64,000 nt of DNA from Gemmatimonas sp. UBA7669 (GTDB lineage Bacteria > Gemmatimonadota > Gemmatimonadetes > Gemmatimonadales > Gemmatimonadaceae). Positions within the stretch are counted from its first letter, which is position 1. Every line of letters begins with the position of its first letter. The position numbers were made by a program, and so were the translations under genes. The stretch lies in the NCBI RefSeq assembly GCF_002483225.1, contig NZ_DLHL01000015.1, positions 62,001-126,000 on the forward strand, in the 5' to 3' direction. Under the pieces are notes generated by a model. It was not told where the DNA came from, made no database searches, and worked only from the letters and a program-made list of their open reading frames with translations. This document shows positions 16,593-24,232 of the stretch, one piece after another.

Positions 16593-17839
16593 TCCATCTG
16601 TCTCCGAATGAACGTGGGGATCTCCATGTCGTCCAGTTCAGCACTGGCGGACATGGTCGAAGGCGGGACACGCGATGGTCGCGGCGGTTCGCCCGTAAAC
16701 TGAGGACGAGCGGGGGCGACCGGAGGTCTCGGAGCCGTCCGGTTTGGCGCCGGGAACGGCAGGACCGAAGCCCGGGCGGCTGCGACCTGAGATTCGGAAG
16801 ATGCGGCCGGCGCGCTGCGGGGGGAAGGGGCAAAGGGCGAAGTGACCGCCGCCTGGGCCGAGGCGCTTCCCTGCTGGACGTAGCGATCGAAGCCGGTGGC
16901 GATCACGGTGACGCGGATTTCGCCCATCATGGCGGGCTCATGCACAGCGCCGAAGATGATTTCGGCGTCGTCGCCCACGGCATCGTGCACGATGTCGTTG
17001 ATCTGGTGCACTTCACCGAGCGTGAGGTCCTCGCCGCCGGTGATGTTGACCAGCACGCCCGTGGCGCCGGAGATGGACACGTTGTCGAGCAGCGGCGAGG
17101 CGATGGCCTGCTGCGCGGCTTCGGACGCGCGGTTTTCTCCGCGGCCAATGCCGGTGCCCATGAGGGCCGAGCCCCCGTTCTGCATGACGGTGCGCACGTC
17201 GGCGAAGTCGACGTTGACGAGGCCCGTCTCGGAGATGAGCACGGAGATGCCCTGCGTGGCGTGCAGCAGCACTTCGTCGGCCTTCTTGAGGGCCTCGTGG
17301 AAGGGGATGCCCTTCCCGACCACCGCCAGCAGGCGCTCGTTGGGCACGATGATCATCGTGTCCACGTGCTTGCGCATTTCGGCGATGCCTTCCTCGGCCT
17401 GACGCATGCGCTTGCGGCCTTCGAAGAGGAAGGGCCGGGTGACGATACCGACCGTGAGCGCGCCGCCTTCGCGCGCGAGCTGGCAGATGACGGGGGCCGC
17501 GCCGGTGCCCGTACCGCCACCCATGCCGCAGGTGACGAACACGAGGTCGGCGTTGCCGAGCACACGCTTGGTGTCTTCGCGATTTTCTTCGACGGCCTGC
17601 CGTCCGATTTCGGGACGGGCGCCGGCGCCAAGACCACGGGTGAGCTTCTTGCCGATCTGGATCTTGACGTCGGCCTTGGAGTTCATGAGCGCCTGGGCGT
17701 CGGTGTTCACCGATATGAACTCAACGCCTTCGAGGTGTTCCTCGATCATGCGGTTGACGGCGTTGCCGCCACCGCCACCCACACCCACGACCTTCATGCG
17801 GGCGTTTTGGGCAGCGCTCTCTTCGAACTCGAAGGTCAT
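16589..17839 (-). CDS. ftsZ: Cell division protein FtsZ
   Basis: A 416-residue tubulin homologue forming the Z ring. It contains VGVGGGGGNAVNRM, the tubulin signature GGGTGTGAAPVI, and the T7-loop segment NVDFADVRTVM that completes GTP hydrolysis. A proline-rich linker (about 320-395) leads to the conserved C-terminal peptide DDMEIPTFIRRQMD, which contacts FtsA. I chose MTFEFEE rather than the ATG five codons upstream because GGAG lies 9 bases before it. Unusually it does not follow ftsA: it stands 11.3 kb away with its own promoter, followed only by the M23 gene. Confidence 0.97.
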   Translation of the reverse strand: MTFEFEESAAQNARMKVVGVGGGGGNAVNRMIEEHLEGVEFISVNTDAQALMNSKADVKIQIGKKLTRGLGAGARPEIGRQAVEENREDTKRVLGNADLVFVTCGMGGGTGTGAAPVICQLAREGGALTVGIVTRPFLFEGRKRMRQAEEGIAEMRKHVDTMIIVPNERLLAVVGKGIPFHEALKKADEVLLHATQGISVLISETGLVNVDFADVRTVMQNGGSALMGTGIGRGENRASEAAQQAIASPLLDNVSISGATGVLVNITGGEDLTLGEVHQINDIVHDAVGDDAEIIFGAVHEPAMMGEIRVTVIATGFDRYVQQGSASAQAAVTSPFAPSPRSAPAASSESQVAAARASVLPFPAPNRTAPRPPVAPARPQFTGEPPRPSRVPPSTMSASAELDDMEIPTFIRRQMD

Positions 17840-18011
17840 GCGGGGGAGCTCCATACGGGGCTATTCGGGGCACAGGGTGGAGGAGCCGCGCGTGGGGGGC
17901 GATGTCACGCGAGGTTGTCGGCATGCGGCGAGCTCCCCCGGCATTGAGGGACCGCGCTGGCCGACGATGTGCAAATGTGGACGGAGCTGCGAGAACTTCC
18001 GAATCTCCCCT

Positions 18012-18039
18012 AGAATACACTTCCGGCGAGTTCGCGCAA
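18012..18039 (-). promoter_or_regulatory. Candidate sigma-70 promoter of ftsZ
   Basis: Read leftward: TTGCGC (18034-18039), a 16-base spacer, then TATTCT (18012-18017; 4 of 6 consensus positions). Transcription would begin near 18005, giving a leader of about 165 bases before the chosen ftsZ start. A second A/T-rich site (GGATAAAAT near 18100) could be another -10. Prediction is by eye only. Confidence 0.4.
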
Positions 18040-18145
18040 CCCGTGATTTTTTCACAACTTGGGGCGCATCGGAGGGGCTGCGCCATGGTGCAATTTTATC
18101 CACATTGAACCACCGCGTCGCGGGTTCGTGATCCCTCACAAGCGA

Positions 18146-18181
18146 GAACCCACGACCGGCCGTTTGGCAGGTCGTGGGTTC
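18146..18181 (-). terminator. Strong hairpin after the PEP-CTERM gene
   Basis: GAACCCACGACC (18146-18157) pairs perfectly with GGTCGTGGGTTC (18170-18181). After a G/A mismatch the stem extends by GCC/GGC around a GTTT loop. It lies 108 bases after the stop of the leftward PEP-CTERM gene and upstream of the ftsZ promoter. No long T-run follows, so it is a plausible but not classical terminator that would insulate ftsZ from upstream transcription. Confidence 0.5.
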
Positions 18182-18288
18182 CGGGCCATCGCTGTGGGGC
18201 ATGGGCCCCCAAGGCCATCAGCCAATTGGGGTTGCCGGCCTCTTGGCGACGGTGGCCTGCGCCGTGTTAGTGACGGTGCAAGGGCACG

Positions 18289-18996
18289 TCATGCGCGCCG
18301 GCGGCGCAGGAACGCGAGGCCGACCACGCCGCTCGCGAGCAACCCGAAGGTGCCCGGCTCGGGGACGGCGCTGACGTTGTATGACACGCGATACGCGCCC
18401 TGGTTGTCGCCGTAAAAGCCCGGCTCACCCTGGAAGCTGCCACCGTCGACGATGCCGAAGTAGAGACGGGTTGCACCGTCAGGCACGAAGAACTGCTGCG
18501 TCACGCCGCCGGAGGTCGTGCCGTTCCCCACGAAAAACGTCTGGCCGAGCAGCGGCGAAAGCGTGAGGAAGTCGATCGACGGGATGGTGAGACGTTCCGG
18601 CGCGGTCAGAGGCAGCCCGTCGTCGAGAAAGAGCGCCGCCAGAAATCCCGAGCTCGCGGCGTTCAGTCCGGCAATGCGGCCCGACGAGTTGATGTTGGTG
18701 TTGCCGATCGAGGGGCCATCAGGCGTCGAGGCAAGACACTGGTTGTTCTGGCAGAAGAACGACGACCCTTCGGCGCTGAGCGTGAGCACGCGCCCCGTGC
18801 CGGCCAGGAGGTTGATCGCCAGTGGGGCAAAGCCGCCGCCGGGGGGCGTGTTCTCCGGCGGCGTGGCGGTATACGTATTGCCGTCAGCGAGAAACAGGCT
18901 GACTCTCGTGTCGATTGAACTCAGTCCGCTCTGCGCGCCGGCTGGTACCAGCGCGCAGGCAGACATCGCCACCATCGCCATCATCCTTCGCATCAT
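18289..18996 (-). CDS. Secreted PEP-CTERM sorting-signal protein
   Basis: A 235-residue exported protein. Residues 1-22 are a signal peptide (MMRRMMAMVAMSACALVPAG). The C-terminus reads VPEPGTFGLLASGVVGLAF followed by LRRRRA: the PEP motif, a transmembrane helix and a basic tail, the tripartite signal cleaved by exosortase in bacteria that make exopolysaccharide. The body is beta-rich, with a lectin-like FFVPDGATRLYFGIVDGG segment common in PEP-CTERM proteins of unknown role. The start was set at the paired ATG codons with CGGAG 9 bases upstream. It is 95 bases downstream of the M14 peptidase gene. No exosortase is in the window. Confidence 0.8.
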   Translation of the reverse strand: MMRRMMAMVAMSACALVPAGAQSGLSSIDTRVSLFLADGNTYTATPPENTPPGGGFAPLAINLLAGTGRVLTLSAEGSSFFCQNNQCLASTPDGPSIGNTNINSSGRIAGLNAASSGFLAALFLDDGLPLTAPERLTIPSIDFLTLSPLLGQTFFVGNGTTSGGVTQQFFVPDGATRLYFGIVDGGSFQGEPGFYGDNQGAYRVSYNVSAVPEPGTFGLLASGVVGLAFLRRRRA

Positions 18997-19091
18997 CGCG
19001 CACGCTCCGTGAGAAGATGGAACCCAAGATTCCGGGAAGAGCATGCGCGGCGACGCACGTTGACGTCAAGCAAACTCGGGCGTTGACTCCC

Positions 19092-21956
19092 TCAGTCCAT
19101 GGTCGTTACCGGCTTCTTGGGCTGCGGAGCCACGACGTCGTTCCAGTTCACCAGGCTGTTGAAGACCATGTTGAACTCGCCGTGGTTCTGCCAGCGGTAG
19201 ATGGGATTGTTGGCAAACATGATCACGCGGCCCCGGCCCTTCACCGCGTCGGGCACGTCCACCACGAAGGGGCGGTTCTTGAGCGAGTCGGCGCCCGTCA
19301 TGAGCCCCGAGAGCACCGCCTTGTCGCCGCCCACGTAGCGCGCCACCACGTTGGCCTCGTCGGCAATGCCCACCTTGAACGGCGTGCCGCCCACGTACTT
19401 GACCGGAATCGTGGTCTTGCCGAAGCCGTACATGGCCGGATGCTCAGGCCGCACAATTTCCGCCTCCACCAGCGGACGCTGCGCCGTGAGCCCTGGCACC
19501 GGCGTCTTGTCCACGGTGCGCACCCAGCCGAACTCGATGGGCATGCGCGCGCTCTCCCCAATGGCGATGAGAGTGCCACCCTGCTCGAGGAAGCTCTGGA
19601 AGGCATCCACGCCTTCCTGACCAAAACCGCCCGTGATGTCATCGGTCTCGCCGTACATGCCCATGAACTTGTACTTGGGATCCTTCTTGTACGGCACCGG
19701 ACGCGACGCAGGCTTGGCCATGACCGTGGCCTTGCTCAGGTTCTGCTCGGCCACGAGGATGACGTCGTAGTCGCGACGCAGATTGCCCTTGACCACCCGC
19801 TCCTTGTAAATGAGGTCGAAGGGCACCTTGAACTCGTCGAAGGTGAGGCGATACCAGCCCAGGCTCTGCGTGCCGGACCACTGCGAGTAGATGGCGATGC
19901 GCGGCACGTCGGCGTTGTGCGTGGCCACCTTGGGCGCCGCCGGCAACATGGCCGCCGTGAGACCGAGCGAGTCCACCAGCTTGCGCACGGCGTTGGCGTG
20001 CTTGCCGTCGATGATGAACGAGCCCGCGGGATACGTGGTATCGCCCGCCTGGAAGCTGGCCTCAGCCACCTGCATGGGCACGTTGCGCAGCAAATAGCGC
20101 AGCGTGACCATGTGGTTGCTGCCCAGGTGCGCCACGGCGATGGCCGCGTTGCCGCTGCCTGTGACTTTGCCCTTGGGCACGACCTTGCTCACGAGCGTGG
20201 TGGGCACCTTGAGCAAGGTGGAGTCGGCCACTTCCACCACGTCCACGCCAAAGGCGTAGCCCATGCTCCAACCGCTGTCGTCGTAGGTGGAGAGGCGCGC
20301 GTCGGGATACTGCTGCTTCTCCAGGAGGTTCTTGGCAAGACGACCGTAGGGCTGATCGCGCTTGATGACGTAGGAGCCGGCGGGATAGGTGACGGTGCCG
20401 ATCTTGACCGGCGCGTTGGCCACGCCCACTTCGATGCGCTGAATGCGCAGCACATTCACGAGCTCCGCCACCTTGGTCATGTCACGCTGCAGCGGAATGA
20501 CGTAGCCATAGGGCGCGGTAGTCTTGCCGTGCTCGATGCTGTTGCGCGTCTTCATGTAAAAGTTTTCGAGCACGGTCTTGGGGAACATGCTCGCGAGCTG
20601 CAGCGCCGACAGCACACCGGTCTGCATGTAATTGGCGTTGGAGCGACGCGTGAACGTGGCCACGTCGTTGAAGCCAATGGGATTGCCGCGATACCACTCG
20701 CGATCCTGCGCCCCGCCGCGGCCCGTGGGCACGTTGCCGCCACGTCCGCCGCCACCGGCGCCACCTGCTGCAGCCGCCGTGGTGGGGCCCGGACGCTGCG
20801 CAGCCGCCATGGCCGCGCTGTCGAGATCCCGACCTGACTGCGTCTCGTACATCTTCATGAGCCCGTTGTGGTTGTACGCCACCGAGCCCAGATAGCCCGG
20901 GCTCCAACCGTCCATGAAGGCGTGCGTGTACACACCCGGCATGCCCCACTTGGTCATCTGCGCCATTTCCCAGTTGCCAAACCACGGCAGCTCGGCAAAC
21001 AGAATGGGATCGAGATTGGGATTCTGCGGCGGTCCACCCGTGTAGGTGTACAGCAGCGGCAGCGACTCATGCAGGTCGTGCATGATGGGGGGGAACGCCG
21101 TGAAATACCAATCGATGATCGCGCGCATCTGCACCAGCTTGATGTTGATGTCGCGATTGTTGTCGTGGTACACGTACTTGCCCCAGTAGGGCACGGCACC
21201 GGCCGGTGCGCGACCCGCTGTGGACGTGGTGTCACCCGGACGCGCGGCAAAGAGCTCCTGGTTGCGCAGGAACCAATCCACGTTGCGGTCGCGGCCATCG
21301 GCGTCAGCTGCCGGCGTGATGGACACGTAGAGCTGATCGCGGATCTGGCTCACGATGGGCGACGTTTCCGTGGCCAGACGGTACGCGAGCTCCATCAGCA
21401 TTTCCGAGGGGCCCGTTTCGCCGCTGTGCAGGCCACCCATGAGGTGATAGTGCGGCTTCGTGTCGGCCAGCAGCGTCTTGATGTCCGCGTCGCTCAGGCC
21501 ACGCGGGTCGGCGATTTTGGCGAGGTTCTTCTTGTTCTGCTCGAGGCGCGCGAAGTTGGCTTCGCTGGCAATCCACACCACGACCAGTTCGCGGCCTTCG
21601 TCGGAGCGCCCAATGGACTCCACGCGCACACGCGGCGTGGCGGCCGCCAAGGCGCGATAGTAGGCCAGCTGCTTCTCGTAGTACGTGAGAATGCGCGGCG
21701 CGCCGACGTGGTAACCCAGAAAGTCGCGCGGCGTGGGAATGCCGGGCACGATGGGCAGGTGATCGACCAGGGGGCTGATGTGCTTCTTGTTGGCCAGCCA
21801 CTCCTTCTGCGCCTGCTCGAAGGTGGGATCCTGCTTCTGATTGGGATCGCGGGTATCGAGTGAGGCCTGTTGGGCCGAGAGCCCCAGCGGCAGGGCCAGC
21901 AGCGGGGCACAGAGCAGCGCCGAGAGGGAACGGCGAATGCGTCCGACGTGAGACAC
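19092..21956 (-). CDS. Large secreted M14-family zinc carboxypeptidase
   Basis: A 954-residue exported metallopeptidase. Residues 1-28 are a signal peptide. The M14 domain follows a propeptide-like region: HLMGGLHSGETGPSEM holds the HxxE zinc motif, then YVYHDNNRDINIKL, the substrate-binding asparagine-arginine segment, and IMHDLHESLPLL with the likely third zinc ligand. A low-complexity Ala/Gly linker near 400-420 separates this from a C-terminal half (about 640-945) with class I glutamine-amidotransferase-like strand patterns (FLEQGGTLIAIGES). This architecture occurs in large peptidases of bacteria degrading external protein. Start GTG 21956 has GGAG about 6 bases upstream. Confidence 0.85.
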   Translation of the reverse strand: MSHVGRIRRSLSALLCAPLLALPLGLSAQQASLDTRDPNQKQDPTFEQAQKEWLANKKHISPLVDHLPIVPGIPTPRDFLGYHVGAPRILTYYEKQLAYYRALAAATPRVRVESIGRSDEGRELVVVWIASEANFARLEQNKKNLAKIADPRGLSDADIKTLLADTKPHYHLMGGLHSGETGPSEMLMELAYRLATETSPIVSQIRDQLYVSITPAADADGRDRNVDWFLRNQELFAARPGDTTSTAGRAPAGAVPYWGKYVYHDNNRDINIKLVQMRAIIDWYFTAFPPIMHDLHESLPLLYTYTGGPPQNPNLDPILFAELPWFGNWEMAQMTKWGMPGVYTHAFMDGWSPGYLGSVAYNHNGLMKMYETQSGRDLDSAAMAAAQRPGPTTAAAAGGAGGGGRGGNVPTGRGGAQDREWYRGNPIGFNDVATFTRRSNANYMQTGVLSALQLASMFPKTVLENFYMKTRNSIEHGKTTAPYGYVIPLQRDMTKVAELVNVLRIQRIEVGVANAPVKIGTVTYPAGSYVIKRDQPYGRLAKNLLEKQQYPDARLSTYDDSGWSMGYAFGVDVVEVADSTLLKVPTTLVSKVVPKGKVTGSGNAAIAVAHLGSNHMVTLRYLLRNVPMQVAEASFQAGDTTYPAGSFIIDGKHANAVRKLVDSLGLTAAMLPAAPKVATHNADVPRIAIYSQWSGTQSLGWYRLTFDEFKVPFDLIYKERVVKGNLRRDYDVILVAEQNLSKATVMAKPASRPVPYKKDPKYKFMGMYGETDDITGGFGQEGVDAFQSFLEQGGTLIAIGESARMPIEFGWVRTVDKTPVPGLTAQRPLVEAEIVRPEHPAMYGFGKTTIPVKYVGGTPFKVGIADEANVVARYVGGDKAVLSGLMTGADSLKNRPFVVDVPDAVKGRGRVIMFANNPIYRWQNHGEFNMVFNSLVNWNDVVAPQPKKPVTTMD

Positions 21957-22001
21957 GAAGCACTCCGGGGTGCAGCGGGGAGGAAATGCGGGAACCTGAC
22001 G

Positions 22002-22007
22002 ATTCTA
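22002..22007 (-). promoter_or_regulatory. Possible -10 element for the M14 peptidase gene
   Basis: Read leftward, TAGAAT matches the -10 consensus at 5 of 6 positions, 46 bases before the GTG start. The hexamer 17 bases further up (TAACGA) is a poor -35. The divergent kinase gene starts 170 bases away, so this 220-base region should hold promoters in both directions. Confidence 0.3.
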
Positions 22008-22176
22008 CGCAGGGGCCCGGGCCGTCGTTAGGTGGAAACCGGGCCGCCAACCGGGCCACGCCACTTTGCAGGACTCTGACATTCGGGCCTCCCGAGTGGG
22101 CCAACGTCGCCGCCAATTTGTCGGAAGGCCCCGTGGACCTGTGTGGTTGCGGGGCCGTCACTCACCGGAGACCGCG

Positions 22177-23427
22177 ATGCTCGTCCCTGCCCCACGTGTG
22201 GGCCGCTCCCCCACCTCGGACTTCACCGTGCTGCTCAGCCTCGTGGGGGGGCTGCTGCTCTGGCTGGTGCTGGCGTCCTACAGCCTGGGACGGGCGCAGC
22301 AGAAGGCGGGGCTTCGCCTGCAGCGTGAGGTGGCCTTGTACGTGGCGGCAACGGCCGGTCCCAGCTCCGGACTGGCACCTGCGCGCGACGCGTCAGCGCT
22401 CGACGCGTCAGCGCGCGACGCGTCAGTGCGCGACGCGATGCAGCGTCTGCTCGACAGCACCGGCCTGGCGCTGGAGCCCGTGGCGGCTCGCGGCGAGACC
22501 ATCAGCGCGGGCCAGCCGCTGGCGGAGTTGGCATCCGCCGGGGCGCGGCAGACCGTCGTGCGCCGGAGTGACACACCGGGCTTGCCCATGGCACCCGGCA
22601 TGTCGCAGGCGCTGCAGGTGTTCGTGAGCGTAGGCTTGGCCCTCACCTGCATTCTGGGTGCGTGGGTGCTGCTGCGCCTGCAGCGTGAGCATCTGTCCAC
22701 CACCCAGCGCTCCAACTTCGTGCGTGTGGTGTCGCACGAACTGCGCACCCCACTCGCGCAGATTCTGCTCTTTGCGGAAACCTTGCGTCTTGGACGCACG
22801 CGCAACGAGGCCGAGCGCGATCTCGCCATCCGCGCCATAGATCAGGAAGCACGTCGGCTCTCGCGGCTGGTGGAGAACGTGCTGCGCTTCACACGCATTG
22901 AACATGGCACACACGCGCTGAGTCTCGAGGCCGTGGAGGTGCGCAGCGTGGTGACGGACGTCGCCACGCAATTCGCGCCGCTGGTATCCGATGTGCGCAT
23001 CGAAACGCACTTGCCCGCGGCCTCGGTGCGCGCGCTCGCTGATGCCGACGCGCTGCGGCAGGTGCTGCTCAACCTGCTGGACAACGCGGTCAAGTACGGG
23101 CCCACATCACAGGTGGTACGGGTGACCGTGCATGCCGCCGGCTCCCAGGTGGAGGTCTACGTGGACGATGAAGGACCGGGCGTGGCCGATGCCGACCGTG
23201 AACGCCTGTGGCACGCCTTCGAGCGGGGCCCGCAGCGCTCGGCAGACGATGGTGGCCTGCGGCGTCCCGACGCCGGCACCGGGCTTGGTCTCACCATTGT
23301 GCGCACCCTGGTGGAGGGCATGGACGGCCACGTGGCCTGCACCGCGCGGCCCGATGGGGCGCGTGGCGCACGTTTTCTGGTGACGCTGCGCAGCGCCGAG
23401 TCCCTGCGCGTGGCGAGCGCCGCCTGA
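22177..23427 (+). CDS. Sensor histidine kinase of a two-component pair
   Basis: A 416-residue membrane kinase. A first transmembrane helix (about 20-37), an extracytoplasmic region of roughly 100 residues and a second helix (about 150-170) are followed by HisKA with the acceptor His in VVSHELRTPLAQ, and HATPase boxes N (VLLNLLDNAVKYG), G1 (VDDEGPGV) and G2 (GTGLGLTIV). The extracytoplasmic part contains a 15-bp tandem repeat coding RDASA-like units. Start MLVPAPRV was chosen because CGGAG lies 7-8 bases upstream. The regulator gene follows 13 bases later, so the pair is one transcript. The stimulus is unknown. Confidence 0.92.
   Translation: MLVPAPRVGRSPTSDFTVLLSLVGGLLLWLVLASYSLGRAQQKAGLRLQREVALYVAATAGPSSGLAPARDASALDASARDASVRDAMQRLLDSTGLALEPVAARGETISAGQPLAELASAGARQTVVRRSDTPGLPMAPGMSQALQVFVSVGLALTCILGAWVLLRLQREHLSTTQRSNFVRVVSHELRTPLAQILLFAETLRLGRTRNEAERDLAIRAIDQEARRLSRLVENVLRFTRIEHGTHALSLEAVEVRSVVTDVATQFAPLVSDVRIETHLPAASVRALADADALRQVLLNLLDNAVKYGPTSQVVRVTVHAAGSQVEVYVDDEGPGVADADRERLWHAFERGPQRSADDGGLRRPDAGTGLGLTIVRTLVEGMDGHVACTARPDGARGARFLVTLRSAESLRVASAA
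22382..22437 (+). repeat. 15-bp tandem repeat inside the kinase sensor region
   Basis: The core GACGCG recurs at exactly 15-base spacing four times (first at about 22387). It encodes RDASA, LDASA, RDASV and RDAMQ in the kinase extracytoplasmic region. The unit is a multiple of three, so copy-number change would lengthen or shorten the protein without a frameshift. Confidence 0.75.
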
Positions 23428-23440
23428 TGCATGTCAAGAC

Positions 23441-24232
23441 ATGTGCACCAACGATGATATGAGCCCAGCCCCCCCGATTCTGCTGGTGGAAGACAACGCC
23501 CTCTTGGCCGCCGGCGTGCGCAGCAACCTCGAATTCGAAGGCTACGAGGTGCTCGCGTGCGACACGGGGCGTGAGGGGCTGCGTCTGGCCTACGAGGCCT
23601 GTCCGGCGCTGATCATCCTCGATGTGCTGCTGCCCGACACCGACGGGTTCCGGGTGCTGCGGGAGTTGCGCGATCATGGCATCAGCACGCCCGTTCTGAT
23701 GCTCACGGCCCTCGGTGAAGAGGCCGACAAGGTGCGCGGGTTTCGCTTTGGCGCCGATGACTATGTCACCAAACCGTTCGGGCTGATGGAGCTGATGGCC
23801 CGTGTGGCGGCCCTGCTGCGCCGGGCGCAGGGTACTCCCGCGCCAGCCACAATCCCGGACACGGCGGCAGCCGCTGAGCTGAGTGCTGCGGTGCATATTG
23901 GCCCGATTGCGGTCGATGTCGCCACGCGCACGGTGACGCGTGACGGAACCGTGGTGCCGTTGCGTCCACGCGAATTTGACTTGCTGCTGGCCCTGCTCCG
24001 CCGCGACGGACGCCTTGTGTCCCGCGACACGCTGTTGCGTGAAGTGTGGGGGTACGGCGACCAGGTGCAGAGTCGCACGGTGGACACCCACATGGCCGAA
24101 CTGCGGCGCAAGCTGGAAGACGATCCGGCTGCGCCGCAGTGGCTCCTCACGGTGCGAAAGGCCGGTTACCGGCTGGCGGTGGACGACACGGCCGATGCGC
24201 GTCGCACGCCGGCTGCGCGTGAGCGGCCGTAG
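23441..24232 (+). CDS. OmpR-family response regulator
   Basis: A 263-residue DNA-binding regulator, partner of the kinase just upstream. The receiver has the acidic pair in LVEDNALL, the phospho-Asp in LIILDVLLPDTDGF, the Thr/Ser position in VLMLTALGEE and Lys in DDYVTKPFG. An Ala-rich linker leads to a winged-helix domain (about 150-245) with LRPREFDLLLALLRRDGRLVSR and SRTVDTHMAELRRKLEDDP. The start could be ATG 23441 or ATG 23459 (MSPAPP); neither has a strong ribosome-binding site. The last 67 bases overlap, tail to tail, the end of the convergent transporter gene. Confidence 0.93.
   Translation: MCTNDDMSPAPPILLVEDNALLAAGVRSNLEFEGYEVLACDTGREGLRLAYEACPALIILDVLLPDTDGFRVLRELRDHGISTPVLMLTALGEEADKVRGFRFGADDYVTKPFGLMELMARVAALLRRAQGTPAPATIPDTAAAAELSAAVHIGPIAVDVATRTVTRDGTVVPLRPREFDLLLALLRRDGRLVSRDTLLREVWGYGDQVQSRTVDTHMAELRRKLEDDPAAPQWLLTVRKAGYRLAVDDTADARRTPAARERP

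Larger units (their letters stand above)
17840..18288. other. Intergenic region upstream of ftsZ
   Basis: About 450 bases without a convincing gene. It holds the ftsZ ribosome-binding site (GGAG near 17850), a candidate ftsZ promoter at 18012-18039, a small hairpin GTGATTTTTTCAC near 18042-18054, and a strong 12-bp hairpin at 18146-18181. Short open frames crossing it lack start signals and recognisable content. It is richer in A/T than the flanking genes around 18010-18110, as expected of a promoter zone. Confidence 0.5.

Noticed and set aside
18915..20837. Long plus-strand open frame (640 codons) antisense to the M14 peptidase gene
   Set aside because: Its product is rich in His, Arg, Gly and Val without any domain, as expected of the reverse frame of a GC-rich gene. 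The minus-strand frame has a signal peptide and zinc motifs.
23432..23445. CATGTC-AA-GACATG palindrome at the response-regulator start as an operator
   Set aside because: Only 6 bp per arm, inside a translated or coupled region 13 bases after the kinase stop; chance occurrence is likely.
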